Translations under genes and position numbers: made by a program | Assembly: GCF_900289145.1 (NCBI RefSeq) | Contig: NZ_OKQO01000008.1 | Span: 70,514-134,513 of the forward strand | DNA from: Neobittarella massiliensis (ex Bilen et al. 2018) | Lineage (GTDB): Bacteria > Bacillota > Clostridia > Oscillospirales > Ruminococcaceae | Direction of reading: 5' to 3' | DNA length: 64,000 nucleotides | The notes under the pieces: generated by a model | Told to the model about the DNA's origin: nothing | The model's database searches: none | What the model saw: the letters and a program-made list of their open reading frames with translations, nothing else | In this document: piece by piece, positions 16,529 through 25,571 of the stretch | Layout of the letters: every line of letters starts with the position of its first letter | How positions within the stretch are numbered: the stretch's first letter is position 1

Positions 16529-16566
16529 AAGAGCACCTGCCCGCCGCACGGCGAGCAGGTGCTCTT
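16529..16566. terminator. terminator after deaD, probably shared with the convergent dehydrogenase
   Basis: A 12-bp stem, AAGAGCACCTGC / GCAGGTGCTCTT, with an A-rich left flank and a T-containing right flank. Confidence 0.85.
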
Positions 16567-16698
16567 ATATTTCTCTATACCGGTTTTCTCTGCCTATTTC
16601 TAAAAAGCAGTGGGGGAGACCACCCCGGCAGATACTGCTGTGCATACCGGTACGGCGCCGCATAGTCCGGCGGTTGGTCCGGCAGCGGCGCTGCGGCC

Positions 16699-17865
16699 TT
16701 ACAGCGAGGCGCGGTAGATGGCCAAAATGTCCTCGTAGCGCAGCGGCACAAAGGTCCCTGTAGCCAGCAGCGGCGCTGCCTTGTGGGCCATCTCTTCCAA
16801 TTTGCTCCCGTCGATGCCCACCTCGCCCAGCGTGCCGGGCAGACCCAGGTCCTCTTTAAAAAAGCGGCGGGTGTTGTCGATCGCCATCCGGGCAATGTCC
16901 GCCTGGGGCAGATCGCGGTCGATGCCCCACACCTCGGTGCCGTAGACGGCCAGCGCGTCGGCCCGGCCGCTGCGCAGCACGTGCTCCATCCAGGTCGGGG
17001 TCAGGATGGCCAGCCCCGCTCCGTGGGTGATATCGTAAAAGGCGCTCAGCTCGTGCTCCATAGCATGTACCGACCAGGCCACCTCGGCCCCGTACGAGAG
17101 CAGATTGTTGATGGCCAGGCTCGAGGTCCACATCAAATTGGCGCGGGCCTCGTAGTCGTCCGGCTGGGCCAGCGCTATCGGCCCGTAGTGGATGCAGCTG
17201 CGCAGCAGTCCCTCACAAAAACGCGCCTGTACAAACGCGCCCTGCACACCGGTAAAGTAGCTCTCTAAAATGTGGCTCATAATGTCGGCAGTGCCGCAGG
17301 CGGTCTGCCACTTCGATACGGTGTAGGTGTAGGTGGGGTCGAGCACCGAGAACTTGGGCCGCATATCCGGGTGGTGGGTGCCCAGTTTTTCGTGGGTTTG
17401 CAGGTTGGTGATCACCGCACCGCAGTCCATCTCCGACCCGGTAGCCGCCAGCGTCAGCACCGAGGCCACCGGCAGCACATGCACGATCTTTGCCGCGTCC
17501 AGCACGATATCCCAAGTGTCGCCGGGGTAACTCACACCGGCGGCCACCACCTTGGCGCAGTCGATCACGCTGCCGCCGCCCACTGCCAGCACCGCCTGAA
17601 TGTCGCCGGCGCGGCACAGCTCCACGCCCCGCTTCACCGACTCGATGCGGGGGTTCGGCTCAATGCCCGCAAGTTCGGTCACAGAGATACCGGCCTGCTG
17701 CAGCTGCTCGAGCACCTGCTGGTACAGGCCGCTCTTTTTAATGCTGCCGCCGCCGTAGCACAGCAGTACCCGGCTGCCCAGCGCGCGCATCTGCGCCCCC
17801 AGGTTCTGTATCTGCCCCCGCCCAAACAAAATGGTCGTGGGGATAGAGTAGGTAAAGTTTTGCAC
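16699..17865 (-). CDS. iron-containing alcohol dehydrogenase (butanol dehydrogenase type)
   Basis: A 388-residue group III alcohol dehydrogenase. The N-terminal nucleotide-binding half has GGGSIKKSGLY and the GGGSVIDCAK motif. The C-terminal metal half has the Asp/His ligands in CGTADIMSHILESYF and in SVHAMEHELSAFYDITHGAGLAIL. The closest described relatives are the NAD(P)H-dependent butanol dehydrogenases (BdhA/YugJ), which reduce aldehydes to alcohols as an electron sink in fermentation. A GGAGGG site precedes the ATG, and an extended -10 (TGCTATACT, 17911-17916 on the minus strand) lies upstream. It appears monocistronic. The physiological substrate is not certain. Confidence 0.92.
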   Translation of the reverse strand: MQNFTYSIPTTILFGRGQIQNLGAQMRALGSRVLLCYGGGSIKKSGLYQQVLEQLQQAGISVTELAGIEPNPRIESVKRGVELCRAGDIQAVLAVGGGSVIDCAKVVAAGVSYPGDTWDIVLDAAKIVHVLPVASVLTLAATGSEMDCGAVITNLQTHEKLGTHHPDMRPKFSVLDPTYTYTVSKWQTACGTADIMSHILESYFTGVQGAFVQARFCEGLLRSCIHYGPIALAQPDDYEARANLMWTSSLAINNLLSYGAEVAWSVHAMEHELSAFYDITHGAGLAILTPTWMEHVLRSGRADALAVYGTEVWGIDRDLPQADIARMAIDNTRRFFKEDLGLPGTLGEVGIDGSKLEEMAHKAAPLLATGTFVPLRYEDILAIYRASL

Positions 17866-18117
17866 AATAAGTCCCTCCTTCGATCGGGTCCAAATGATCT
17901 GTCCACTGCCAGTATAGCAGAATCGTGGCCGCCGTAAAAGGTACCTGGGCCACCATCTGTTTGCGCGCAGTTGCCCACTTGGGGAAAAGTTAAATTTTAC
18001 ACAGCTTTTACCTGTTTTTGATAGCGGCCATACCAGCCGCTTTTATCCGCTTGCTATACTGTAGGTGCAGACGAGACGGCACACCGCCGGCTCGTGCCAC
18101 CAGAGGAGGAAAGACCT

Positions 18118-18384
18118 ATGCGCCCCAAAACGAGGATCCGCTACACCACCCGCGGCGACATCGTGCGGGTGGATCAGATCGATGGCCGGCACTATCCGGT
18201 GCTGGCGTTCTGCACTGCCGACGGCCGGCAGATCACCAGTCGGGTGCGCACCTCACTGCCGCTCGAGCAGGTGCTCAATCCGCAGTTGACCCAGCGCTTT
18301 CTGCAGCGCCCGCTGCCTATTTGTAACGTGCTGGTGCGCTACTGCCCCGGCGACCCCTGGGACTTCTACGCCGCCTATCTGTAA
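18118..18384 (+). CDS. hypothetical protein (88 residues)
   Basis: A small basic protein of unknown function. The ATG at 18118 has a strong GAGGAGGA site 8 nt upstream and an extended -10 (TGCTATACT, ending at 18060) before that, which supports a real gene. The sequence suggests a small beta-barrel (VRVDQIDGRHYPVLAFCTADGRQI) and has no transmembrane segment or metal motif. I recognise no family. A large palindrome follows the stop. Confidence 0.6.
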   Translation: MRPKTRIRYTTRGDIVRVDQIDGRHYPVLAFCTADGRQITSRVRTSLPLEQVLNPQLTQRFLQRPLPICNVLVRYCPGDPWDFYAAYL

Positions 18385-18468
18385 GGCGGGCGCCCAGTGG
18401 CAGTCCTTCTAAAAAACAGGCCAAACATAAAACGAGACGGCAGTGCCGTCTATTCCCATAAACCACAG

Positions 18469-18511
18469 GCGGGCAGGCCCGGCAGATCGATCTGCCGGGC
18501 CTGCCCGCTTT
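18469..18511. terminator. large palindrome between convergent genes
   Basis: A perfect 20-bp inverted repeat, 18469-18508 (GCGGGCAGGC...GCCTGCCCGC), followed by TTTAT on the plus strand. It probably ends both the 88-residue gene and the convergent acetyltransferase gene. Confidence 0.7.
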
Positions 18512-18552
18512 ATACCGTTTGGTATGTAGGGCCGCGCTGCCGCACAGGCCCG

Positions 18553-19182
18553 TTACAAGCTGTCAATGTACTGCTGCACCCAGTCGATGTACCTGGCCAC
18601 ATGGTACCCGGCCATCAGCGCGTGACTCACCTGGACCGAAAAGGGCAGCAGCGTGCGCCCGTTCTGCACAAAATATTTGCCCCACGATACCTGCGGTACG
18701 CAGCTCTCGGGGTCCAGCGAGATGGTATGCCCCAGATCGGTAAACGAGATCCAGGGCAGGCAGGTGATGAATATCATGTCGTCCGGCTCCGGTTCCCGGG
18801 GCAGCATCTGCTGTTGGCTGGCCGAGGCCTCTTTGGCCCGGCGGCAAAACTGCTCCATGCTCAGGCCGTGATGGCCCACCGAGCGGACCATCTTAAAAAG
18901 CCCGCCCTCGCCGGCAACATCGGTAAAGCCGGGATGCAGGTAGTCGTGGACGATGACCCGGTCCGGACCCCGGGTGCGGTAGCGAAACTCCTCGATCTCG
19001 TCGGTGCCCCGCATGGCCGCGTAGATCATAGCGGGGTAGAAGGGGAGGCCCCGCTCTTTGGTGTACCGCAAAAAGTGGGTCACATCGATGTTGACGCAGA
19101 TGTGAAACATCTGAAAGTCCATCTGCCGAAAAAAGCGGTAGTGTTCCTGAAAGGGCCAGCTCGCCAAGTCCAATTCACGCAT
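18553..19182 (-). CDS. chloramphenicol acetyltransferase-like protein with altered active-site motif
   Basis: A 209-residue protein with the CAT fold throughout (WPFQEHYRFFRQM start; FYPAMIYAAMRG; PWISFTDLGHTI; SVQVSHALMAGYHVARYI). In classical CAT the C-terminal motif is HHxxxDG with catalytic His195 and structural Asp199, and the N terminus carries Arg18. Here His195 is kept (VSHALMAG), but the Asp is Ala and the Arg position is Phe, so the usual Arg-Asp salt bridge is missing. Chloramphenicol resistance should not be assumed; it may acetylate another hydroxyl compound. An AAGGCAGGA site lies before the ATG. Confidence 0.8.
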   Translation of the reverse strand: MRELDLASWPFQEHYRFFRQMDFQMFHICVNIDVTHFLRYTKERGLPFYPAMIYAAMRGTDEIEEFRYRTRGPDRVIVHDYLHPGFTDVAGEGGLFKMVRSVGHHGLSMEQFCRRAKEASASQQQMLPREPEPDDMIFITCLPWISFTDLGHTISLDPESCVPQVSWGKYFVQNGRTLLPFSVQVSHALMAGYHVARYIDWVQQYIDSL

Positions 19183-19236
19183 AACATGTCCTGCCTTTCC
19201 TGTTTTTCTGTGAGGTCTGCCGCCTCATCGCGGCAA

Positions 19237-19275
19237 AGAGCCGCGGCCGGGTATTCTGCCCGCTGCCGCGGCTCT
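19237..19275 (-). terminator. possible terminator of the nucleoside hydrolase pair
   Basis: An 11-bp stem (AGAGCCGCGGC / GCCGCGGCTCT) about 135 bp after the stop at 19410. The T tract is poor. Confidence 0.4.
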
Positions 19276-19409
19276 CTCTTGTCTTTGTGGTCTGTCGCCG
19301 ATCGGCGTCTTTCCGGCGGTGCCCATGCGGCGCCGGCGTCGATATAGACGATTAAACGCCCTGCCTGTACCGCGCTCTTTTGGGCCTGCACACGCCGGCA
19401 GCCGAGCTG

Positions 19410-20384
19410 TTAGCCCAGCTTTTTCAGGGCGTCGGTGAGCAGGTCCACATAGGCCTGTCGGTCCACTTTGGTGACTACGTAGCAGTTTTTCACAAACTCT
19501 TTGTGTTGGGTCTGATAGTAGCGGGAGATCGAGCCCTCGTTGGTGCGCATATCGGCCACCGTCTGCCCGCGGGTAAACTGCCCCACCAGATCCACCTCCA
19601 CATAGGTGTGGAAAGTCTCGTAGATAGAGGGATCGATCAAGTAGGCCACCGCATGGGCGTCACAGATATTGTAGCTGCTAAAGCCCCGATCTTTCGAGCT
19701 CAGCTTGTAAAAATCCATCAGTTCACCGGCAAAGTTGCCGGCATTGGTGCCCAGCTCGCGCCATACCTGAATGTCGTCATCACTCACCCGGGCCGAACCG
19801 GTCGAGCCGATGGAGTGCATGATCACCGGTATCCCGCTGGAAAACACCACCTGGGCGCTCTCGGGGTCTACAAAGATGTTGTATTCGGCGCTGGGGGTCA
19901 CGTTGCCCGAAAATACCGACCCGCCCATGATGGAGATGCGCTCGATCTTCTGGATCAGCTCGGGGTAGCACAAAATAAAGGCGGCGATGTTACACAGCGG
20001 GCCCAGCGGCGCCAGCGTCACTTTCTCTTCGCTCTCCCGCACGATCTTGGCCATCAGATCCACTGCGTGCATCTCTACCGGCTGGCAGGCCGGCGGGCCA
20101 AACACCGGGCCGTCAAGACCCGATTCGCCGTGTACCTTGATGCCGCCGCTGCGGTCCAGCGGCTGCAGCATGGGCTTGCCGATACCTTTGGCCACCGGTA
20201 TGTCGGTGCGGCCCAGCAGGGTTAGAATGTTCAGGGCATTTTGGGTGGTGTTTTCCACCGTGGAGTTGCCGCACACGGTGGTGATGGCCTTTACGTCCAG
20301 CTTGTCGCTCGAGAGCGCCAACATAATGGCAAAGGCGTCGTCATGGCCGGGGTCGGTATCGATAATGAGCGGTATCTTGCGCAT
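19410..20384 (-). CDS. inosine/uridine-preferring nucleoside hydrolase (copy 1)
   Basis: A 324-residue cytosolic hydrolase that splits ribonucleosides into base and ribose. It has the family's Ca2+ site DTDPGHDDA (residues 9-17), an HGESGLDGP substrate loop, IMGGSVFSGNVTPSAEYNIFVDPESA, and the catalytic DAHAVAYL near residue 240. All expected active-site residues are visible. The gene is second in a leftward pair with 20428-21357, with a 43-bp gap. The next copy in the pair is only moderately similar, so substrates may differ. Confidence 0.93.
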   Translation of the reverse strand: MRKIPLIIDTDPGHDDAFAIMLALSSDKLDVKAITTVCGNSTVENTTQNALNILTLLGRTDIPVAKGIGKPMLQPLDRSGGIKVHGESGLDGPVFGPPACQPVEMHAVDLMAKIVRESEEKVTLAPLGPLCNIAAFILCYPELIQKIERISIMGGSVFSGNVTPSAEYNIFVDPESAQVVFSSGIPVIMHSIGSTGSARVSDDDIQVWRELGTNAGNFAGELMDFYKLSSKDRGFSSYNICDAHAVAYLIDPSIYETFHTYVEVDLVGQFTRGQTVADMRTNEGSISRYYQTQHKEFVKNCYVVTKVDRQAYVDLLTDALKKLG

Positions 20385-20427
20385 AAAACTTTACTCCTTT
20401 CAGTGCCCGCAGTGGGGCCGGACGGGC

Positions 20428-21357
20428 CTAGCCGCAGTAGTGGGTAAACATCTCTCTGAACATCTCGAAGAACAGCACCCGGTCGGAGGTGATGGCCACC
20501 TTTACCTTGGGCCGCTCGTCGCCGTCGCCAAAATAGCGGTAGGAGCCGTTTTTGTCGCAGATGGTAGCACCCCAGGTCAGCGGGGAGCGGGTCTCGATCT
20601 CCACGCCGTACTCGGCCCACTCGGCAAAGCGGTCATCCATAATGGCCGCCACCGTCACCGCGTCGCAGAAGGGGTACCCGCCGCGAAATTCCACCAGATC
20701 AGTGCACACCGCGCGCACGTCGCTGTCCAGACACTCGGGCATCAGCTTGAGCATATCCTCTTTGGTCATGGCGCAGGGGGCCAGCGCATTGAGACCCACC
20801 ATCACGATGGGGATGCCGGTGTCAAATACGATCTTGGCCGCGTGGGGGTCGTGATAGATGTTGGCCTCGCCAAATGGGGACATGTTGCCCTCTTCGGTGG
20901 TGCCGCCCATCACCGTGATCTGTTTGATCATCCCCTTTAAGTCGGGGTATTTAAAAAAGGCGATGCCCAAATTGGTGAGCGGGCCCACCGCAATGAGCTC
21001 CAGCTCACCGCCGGCCTTAACTGCCTCCTGGTAGATCACGTCCCAGGCGCGGTACTCGTCGAGCTCTACGCCGGTGGTGTCCAGGGTGATGTTGCCAAGT
21101 CCGGTGGGGCCGTGGCCGCTGTGGATATCCAGCGCCTTGATCATGTGCCGGGGCGAGCCCTGGGCCAGCCGCACCCCGTGCATGTTAAACAACTTGTAGA
21201 TGCCTTTGGCGTTGCGGGTCACTGCCTCCAGCGTCTGGTTGCCGGGCACGGTGGTCACCGCCTTGATGTCAAACTGGTCGCTCGCGTTTAAGAGCATCCA
21301 GGCAAAGAAATCGTCTACGCCGGGGTCGGTGTCAAAGATCACGGGTCGCTTGTTCAT
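20428..21357 (-). CDS. inosine/uridine-preferring nucleoside hydrolase (copy 2)
   Basis: A 309-residue nucleoside hydrolase: DTDPGVDDFF metal site, GHGPTGLGNI loop, ITVMGGTTEEGNMSPFGEANIYHDPHAA core and FCDAVTVAAIM at the C-terminal site, where the usual DAH is DAV (the catalytic His is not obvious). I start at the ATG at 21357, which has GGAGGTG 6 nt upstream; an in-frame TTG at 21372 lies within that site. It leads the two-gene unit with its own promoter at 21477-21505. Confidence 0.9.
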   Translation of the reverse strand: MNKRPVIFDTDPGVDDFFAWMLLNASDQFDIKAVTTVPGNQTLEAVTRNAKGIYKLFNMHGVRLAQGSPRHMIKALDIHSGHGPTGLGNITLDTTGVELDEYRAWDVIYQEAVKAGGELELIAVGPLTNLGIAFFKYPDLKGMIKQITVMGGTTEEGNMSPFGEANIYHDPHAAKIVFDTGIPIVMVGLNALAPCAMTKEDMLKLMPECLDSDVRAVCTDLVEFRGGYPFCDAVTVAAIMDDRFAEWAEYGVEIETRSPLTWGATICDKNGSYRYFGDGDERPKVKVAITSDRVLFFEMFREMFTHYCG

Positions 21358-21476
21358 TAACTGCACCTCCAAATGTACACAGAAAAAGCGGCTGGCCGCC
21401 CCGGCTCTCTCTGCGGGGAGGCGGCTGTTCGCTCTGCCAATATACCCCTATCATATCACAGTTTTTTTGGGACTTC

Positions 21477-21505
21477 ATTATATAAAAGACAGAAAAAAGC
21501 AGCAA
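21477..21505 (-). promoter_or_regulatory. promoter of the nucleoside hydrolase pair
   Basis: TTGCTG (21500-21505) and TATAAT (21477-21482) with a 17-bp spacer on the minus strand, giving a leader of about 110 nt. Confidence 0.65.
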
Positions 21506-21722
21506 ACGCCTGTGTAAAACGCATAGACACTGGCGGGCAGGCAGCAGGTGGGCAGTCTGCCGACACGCTGGCGGATCACTGGACCGGCGCCAAATGCGGA
21601 CGAGCAGGCATAACCGGCGGTGGCCTTTTCATAAGATGGGGTATGGACACGCTGTGGGCGCAGCCCTACAGTGCAGAAATTAGGGAAGCCCGGTAGGCCG
21701 GGTATAAAATGGAGGGACAGTC
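21506..21722. other. intergenic region before the Ca2+ ATPase
   Basis: Contains no recognised gene. A TATAAA box at 21703 has a -35-like TTAGGG 17 bp upstream, but it is too close to the ribosome binding site (GGAGGG at 21711) to serve a normal mRNA. Confidence 0.3.
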
Positions 21723-24395
21723 ATGATCGCATCGAGGAGCTACCTGAACCGGGGCCTCACGCCTCAGCAGGTGTCTGCGTCCCGGCAGAAATACGGCGGG
21801 AACACCTTGACCGAGATGAGCCGCAAAGGCTTTTTCGGCCAATTTATCCAGAGCTTCGGCGACCCCATCATCAAGGTGTTACTGGCGGCGCTGTGCATCA
21901 ACGTGGTGTTTTTGTTCCGAGATTTCGACTGGTACGAGACCGTGGGTATCGCTATCGCCATCTTTTTAGCCACCTTCGTCTCCACCTTGTCCGAGTACGG
22001 CAGCGAGTCGGCGTTCGTCAAGCTGCAGCAAGATGCCGCCAAGATCAGCTGCCGGGTGCGCCGGGCGGGTATGGTCGTCGAGGTGCCCATTGGCGAAGTG
22101 GTGGTGGGCGACATCGTGTTGCTGCAGGCCGGTGAGCGGCTGCCGGCCGACGGGGTGCTGATCACCGGCAAGCTGCAGGTCGATCAGTCGGCCCTAAACG
22201 GCGAGAGCAAAGAGGCCGAGAAGCTGCCCGTCACCGGCGGCTACACCTGGTCGCAGCAGGTCGATTTTTTAGATAAGGGGCGGCTGTTTCGCGGCAGCAT
22301 CGTCACCTCTGGCGAGGGCTGTATGGAGGTCCGCGCCGTGGGCGACAGCACCTTCTATGGCAACATGGCCCGCGAGGTGCAGGAGGAGACTCGCGAGAGC
22401 CCGCTGCGGCTGCGGCTGGGCAAGCTGGCCGGTATCCTCTCCCGGCTGGGCTACTGTGCGGCGGCGCTGGTGGCCACCGCCGATCTGTTCAACGCCTTTG
22501 TGCTCGACAATAACTTCTACTGGCCCGAGATCTTGCAGACGCTGCAGTCTCCCCATCTGGTGGTGGCCCACCTGCTGCACGCGATCACGCTGGCCATCAC
22601 CGTGGTGGTGGTGGCGGTGCCCGAGGGGCTGCCCATGATGATCACCGTCGTGCTCTCCTCCAATATGCGGCGCATGCTGGGTGACCACGTGCTGGTGCGC
22701 AAACTGGTGGGTATCGAGACCTCCGGCAGTCTCAACATCCTCTTCACCGACAAGACCGGCACTCTCACCAAGGGCCAGCTGGAGGTGGTGCACTTTTTGG
22801 CCGGCGACGGCGAGGAGTACACCAGCGCCGCTGCCCTGCAGGGCCAGACCGGCCTGTGGGAGCTGGTGCGGCTGTGCGCCGGCTACAACACCGGCAGTCA
22901 GCTCTCGGGCGGCCGGGCGCTGGGGGGCAACGCCACCGATCGGGCGCTGCTGGATTTTATCGCTGCCCAGGGCCCGCAAAAGGGGTATACCCGCAGCGCG
23001 GTCGTGCCGTTCGACAGCGCCCGCAAATACGCCGCCTGTAGGGTCAGCGGCCCTAAAAACCTGTATCTCGTCAAAGGTGCGCCCGAAAAATTGCTGGCAA
23101 ACTGCACCCGCTACTACGATGCCGCCGGTACCGCCCAGCCGCTGCGCCGCGAGAGCACGCTGCGTCTGCGCATCGGCGAGATGACCAGGCGGGCGGTGCG
23201 GGTGCTGGCTCTGGCCACCTCCGACGCCCCGGTGGACGAGAGCGGCGTGCCGTCTGGACTCACGCTCATCGGCCTGGTGGGTATCCGCGATGAGGTGCGC
23301 CCCGAGGCCAAAACGGCGGTGCGCCAAATACAGCGGGCCGGGGTGCAGGTAGTCATGATCACCGGCGACAACCGCGACACCGCTGCCGCCATCGCCGCCG
23401 AGGCCGGTCTGCTGGGCAAAAGCGAGGCCGACACCGCCGTGATCGACAGCGCCCAGCTGGCGGCCATGAGCGACAGCGAGGTCAAGCGCCGGCTGCCGGG
23501 GCTGCGGGTGGTGGCCCGGGCCCTGCCCACCGACAAGAGCCGGCTGGTACAGCTGGCCCAGTCCTGCGGGCTGGTGGCCGGTATGACCGGCGACGGCATC
23601 AACGACGCCCCAGCCCTCAAGCGGGCCGATGTGGGCTTTGCCATGGGCAGCGGCACCGAGGTGGCCAAAGAGGCGGGGGACATCGTCATCCTCAACGACA
23701 ACATCGCCTCTATCGGCCGGGCCATCCTCTACGGGCGCACCATTTTCGAGAGCATCCGCAAGTTCATCGTCTTTCAGCTGACCATGAACCTGTGTGCGGT
23801 GGGGGTGTCTATCATCGGGCCGTTCATCGGTATCGACACCCCGGTAACGGTGATGCAGATGCTGTGGATCAATATCATTATGGATACGCTGGCCGGTCTG
23901 GCCTTTGCCGGCGAGCCGCCGCTGGATGAGTATATGGAGCAGCCGCCCAAGCGCCGCGACGAGCCCATCCTGAACCGCGCTATGGCCGGGCAGATCCTGT
24001 GGATGGGGCTCTATACCGTCGGCCTGTGCGTGGCCTTTTTAAAGGTGGAGCGGGTGCGGCCGCTGTTTCGCTTCGCCACCGACCCCATCTACTTCCTCAC
24101 CGCCTTTTTTGCCCTGTTCATCTTCTCGGGCATTGCCAACTCCTTTAATGCCCGCACCCACCGCCTCAACCTCACCGCCCATCTGGGCAAGAACCCGGCT
24201 TTTATCACCATCATGGCCGCGGTGTGCGCCATACAGATGCTGCTCATCTACTTCGGCGGCAGCATGTTTCGGGTGGCCGGCCTGCAGTTTAAAGAGCTGG
24301 TGAGCATTTTGCTGCTGGCCCTGACGGTGGTGCCGGTAGACATGCTGCGCAAGCTGCTGGTCCGCGCCGCCCGCCGCCGGTCTGCCCGCAACTGA
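21723..24395 (+). CDS. calcium-translocating P-type ATPase (PMCA/SERCA type)
   Basis: An 890-residue IIA/IIB-type P-ATPase that exports Ca2+ using ATP. The N-terminal cation ATPase segment (LTPQQVSASRQKYGGNTL) is followed by the actuator domain with the TGE-type loop as NGESKEAEKLPV. Helix M4 has AVPEGLPMMI, the Ca2+-site pattern. The phosphorylation site is DKTGTLT with Asp343, followed by the ATP site KGAPEKLL and the hinge MTGDGINDAPALKRADVGFAMG. The C-terminal half has NIIMDTLAGLAFAGEPP and six membrane helices. Length and motifs are complete. A GGAGGGA site precedes the ATG and a strong terminator follows. Confidence 0.93.
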   Translation: MIASRSYLNRGLTPQQVSASRQKYGGNTLTEMSRKGFFGQFIQSFGDPIIKVLLAALCINVVFLFRDFDWYETVGIAIAIFLATFVSTLSEYGSESAFVKLQQDAAKISCRVRRAGMVVEVPIGEVVVGDIVLLQAGERLPADGVLITGKLQVDQSALNGESKEAEKLPVTGGYTWSQQVDFLDKGRLFRGSIVTSGEGCMEVRAVGDSTFYGNMAREVQEETRESPLRLRLGKLAGILSRLGYCAAALVATADLFNAFVLDNNFYWPEILQTLQSPHLVVAHLLHAITLAITVVVVAVPEGLPMMITVVLSSNMRRMLGDHVLVRKLVGIETSGSLNILFTDKTGTLTKGQLEVVHFLAGDGEEYTSAAALQGQTGLWELVRLCAGYNTGSQLSGGRALGGNATDRALLDFIAAQGPQKGYTRSAVVPFDSARKYAACRVSGPKNLYLVKGAPEKLLANCTRYYDAAGTAQPLRRESTLRLRIGEMTRRAVRVLALATSDAPVDESGVPSGLTLIGLVGIRDEVRPEAKTAVRQIQRAGVQVVMITGDNRDTAAAIAAEAGLLGKSEADTAVIDSAQLAAMSDSEVKRRLPGLRVVARALPTDKSRLVQLAQSCGLVAGMTGDGINDAPALKRADVGFAMGSGTEVAKEAGDIVILNDNIASIGRAILYGRTIFESIRKFIVFQLTMNLCAVGVSIIGPFIGIDTPVTVMQMLWINIIMDTLAGLAFAGEPPLDEYMEQPPKRRDEPILNRAMAGQILWMGLYTVGLCVAFLKVERVRPLFRFATDPIYFLTAFFALFIFSGIANSFNARTHRLNLTAHLGKNPAFITIMAAVCAIQMLLIYFGGSMFRVAGLQFKELVSILLLALTVVPVDMLRKLLVRAARRRSARN

Positions 24396-24424
24396 TCTTT
24401 CCTGCGGGCCTCTATCTTCCCTGC

Positions 24425-24470
24425 AAAGAGCAGAAGAGACGGCACAAATTGCCGTCTCTTCTGCTCTTTG
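24425..24470. terminator. terminator of the Ca2+ ATPase gene
   Basis: A perfect 19-bp stem (AAAGAGCAGAAGAGACGGC and its complement) around a 7-nt loop, with A- and T-rich ends. Confidence 0.92.
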
Positions 24471-24514
24471 TGGCGGATACCTCTGTAAAGGATACAGAGC
24501 CCACCTCTTTTATA

Positions 24515-24543
24515 TTGCCAAACGCCCCCGACTCCTGTAGGAT
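24515..24543 (+). promoter_or_regulatory. promoter of the lipid kinase gene
   Basis: TTGCCA (24515-24520), 17 bp, TAGGAT (24538-24543), about 30 bp before the ATG at 24575. Confidence 0.55.
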
Positions 24544-24574
24544 AGAAAAGAGCAAACGAGGGGAGCTTTTTATC

Positions 24575-25504
24575 ATGCACACCATGCACACCGCATTTAT
24601 CATCAACCCCGTCGCGGGCCGGCAAAATGCCCCCGAGCACACCCGGCAGATGACCGCCAGCGGGGGGCTGGCCCCGGCTGCCGTCAAGCTGTACACCCCC
24701 CGCCGATCCGGCGACGCGCAGGAGATCACCGCCCGTCTGGGCCAGCGGGGAGAGCCCTGCCTGGTGTTTGCCTGCGGCGGTGACGGCACGCTCAACGAAG
24801 TGGTGAACGGCGCTTTTGGCTACCCGTGTCTCACGGGGGGGGGGCTGCCTTTTGGTACCGGCAACGACTTTATCGCCGCCTTTACCAGTCTGGACGCCGC
24901 CCGCGATCTGGGCCGCCAGCTGGCCGGTGAGGACCGTCTGGTCGACCTCATCCAGGTAAATGGCCGGGTGGCCTGCAACCTGTGTTCCTGCGGGTTCGAT
25001 GCCGATGTGGCCTATCAGGTGGGGGCGTTCAAACGCCTGCCCTTCGTCGGGGGCGCTATGGCCTACATCCTGTCGGTACTGTGGCGCCTGCTGCGCAAAA
25101 TGCCTATGCAGGTCCAGTGCGCCGTCGACGGCCGGCAGGTGTTCTCCGGCAGCTGTACACTGGCGGCCATCGCCAATGGCCGCAGTTACGGCGGCGGTTT
25201 TTTGGCCGCGCCCCACGCCGATCTTGCCGACGGCCAGCTGGAGCTGGTGCTGGTAAAAAAGGTGGGACGGCTCAAATTTTTGCAGCTGGTGGGCAGCTAC
25301 CGCAAAGGGCTGCACATCCAAAACGGGCAGGTGGGAAAAGAATACGCCCAGCTGGTCGAGGCCCACAGCGCCCGCAGCTGCACCATCACCGCCAGCACGC
25401 AAATGCCGTTCGTGCTCAATATCGACGGCGAATGCGCCCCGGTGACCGAGGCCACTTTTCAGGTGCTGCCGGGGGCGCTGCGGGTGCGGGTGCCGGTCCG
25501 CTAG
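24575..25504 (+). CDS. diacylglycerol/lipid kinase (DagK/YegS family)
   Basis: A 309-residue soluble lipid kinase. The catalytic domain has INPVAGRQ at the start, the ATP-binding GGDGTLNEVVNG (about 65-76) and LPFGTGNDF. The C-terminal beta-sandwich has NGRSYGGGF and DGQLELVLV. The family phosphorylates diacylglycerol or related lipids, which recycles diacylglycerol from lipoteichoic acid synthesis in Firmicutes. I start at the ATG at 24575 behind a GAGGGGA site; the long upstream frame runs through the preceding terminator and promoter. Confidence 0.9.
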   Translation: MHTMHTAFIINPVAGRQNAPEHTRQMTASGGLAPAAVKLYTPRRSGDAQEITARLGQRGEPCLVFACGGDGTLNEVVNGAFGYPCLTGGGLPFGTGNDFIAAFTSLDAARDLGRQLAGEDRLVDLIQVNGRVACNLCSCGFDADVAYQVGAFKRLPFVGGAMAYILSVLWRLLRKMPMQVQCAVDGRQVFSGSCTLAAIANGRSYGGGFLAAPHADLADGQLELVLVKKVGRLKFLQLVGSYRKGLHIQNGQVGKEYAQLVEAHSARSCTITASTQMPFVLNIDGECAPVTEATFQVLPGALRVRVPVR

Positions 25505-25530
25505 AATAGGCGTGCACACCGGGTTATGTA

Positions 25531-25556
25531 AAGGGCCGCGCGCACGGCCCCTTTTT
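25531..25556. terminator. terminator between convergent lipid kinase and Mn catalase genes
   Basis: GGGCCG / CGGCCC stem with A and T flanks (AAAGGG...CCCCTTTTT), usable from both sides. Confidence 0.8.
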
Positions 25557-25571
25557 GTGTGTTCCCGCTCT

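Noticed and set aside
21680-21708. TTAGGG/TATAAA promoter of the Ca2+ ATPase
   Set aside because: The predicted start would fall inside or after the ribosome binding site.
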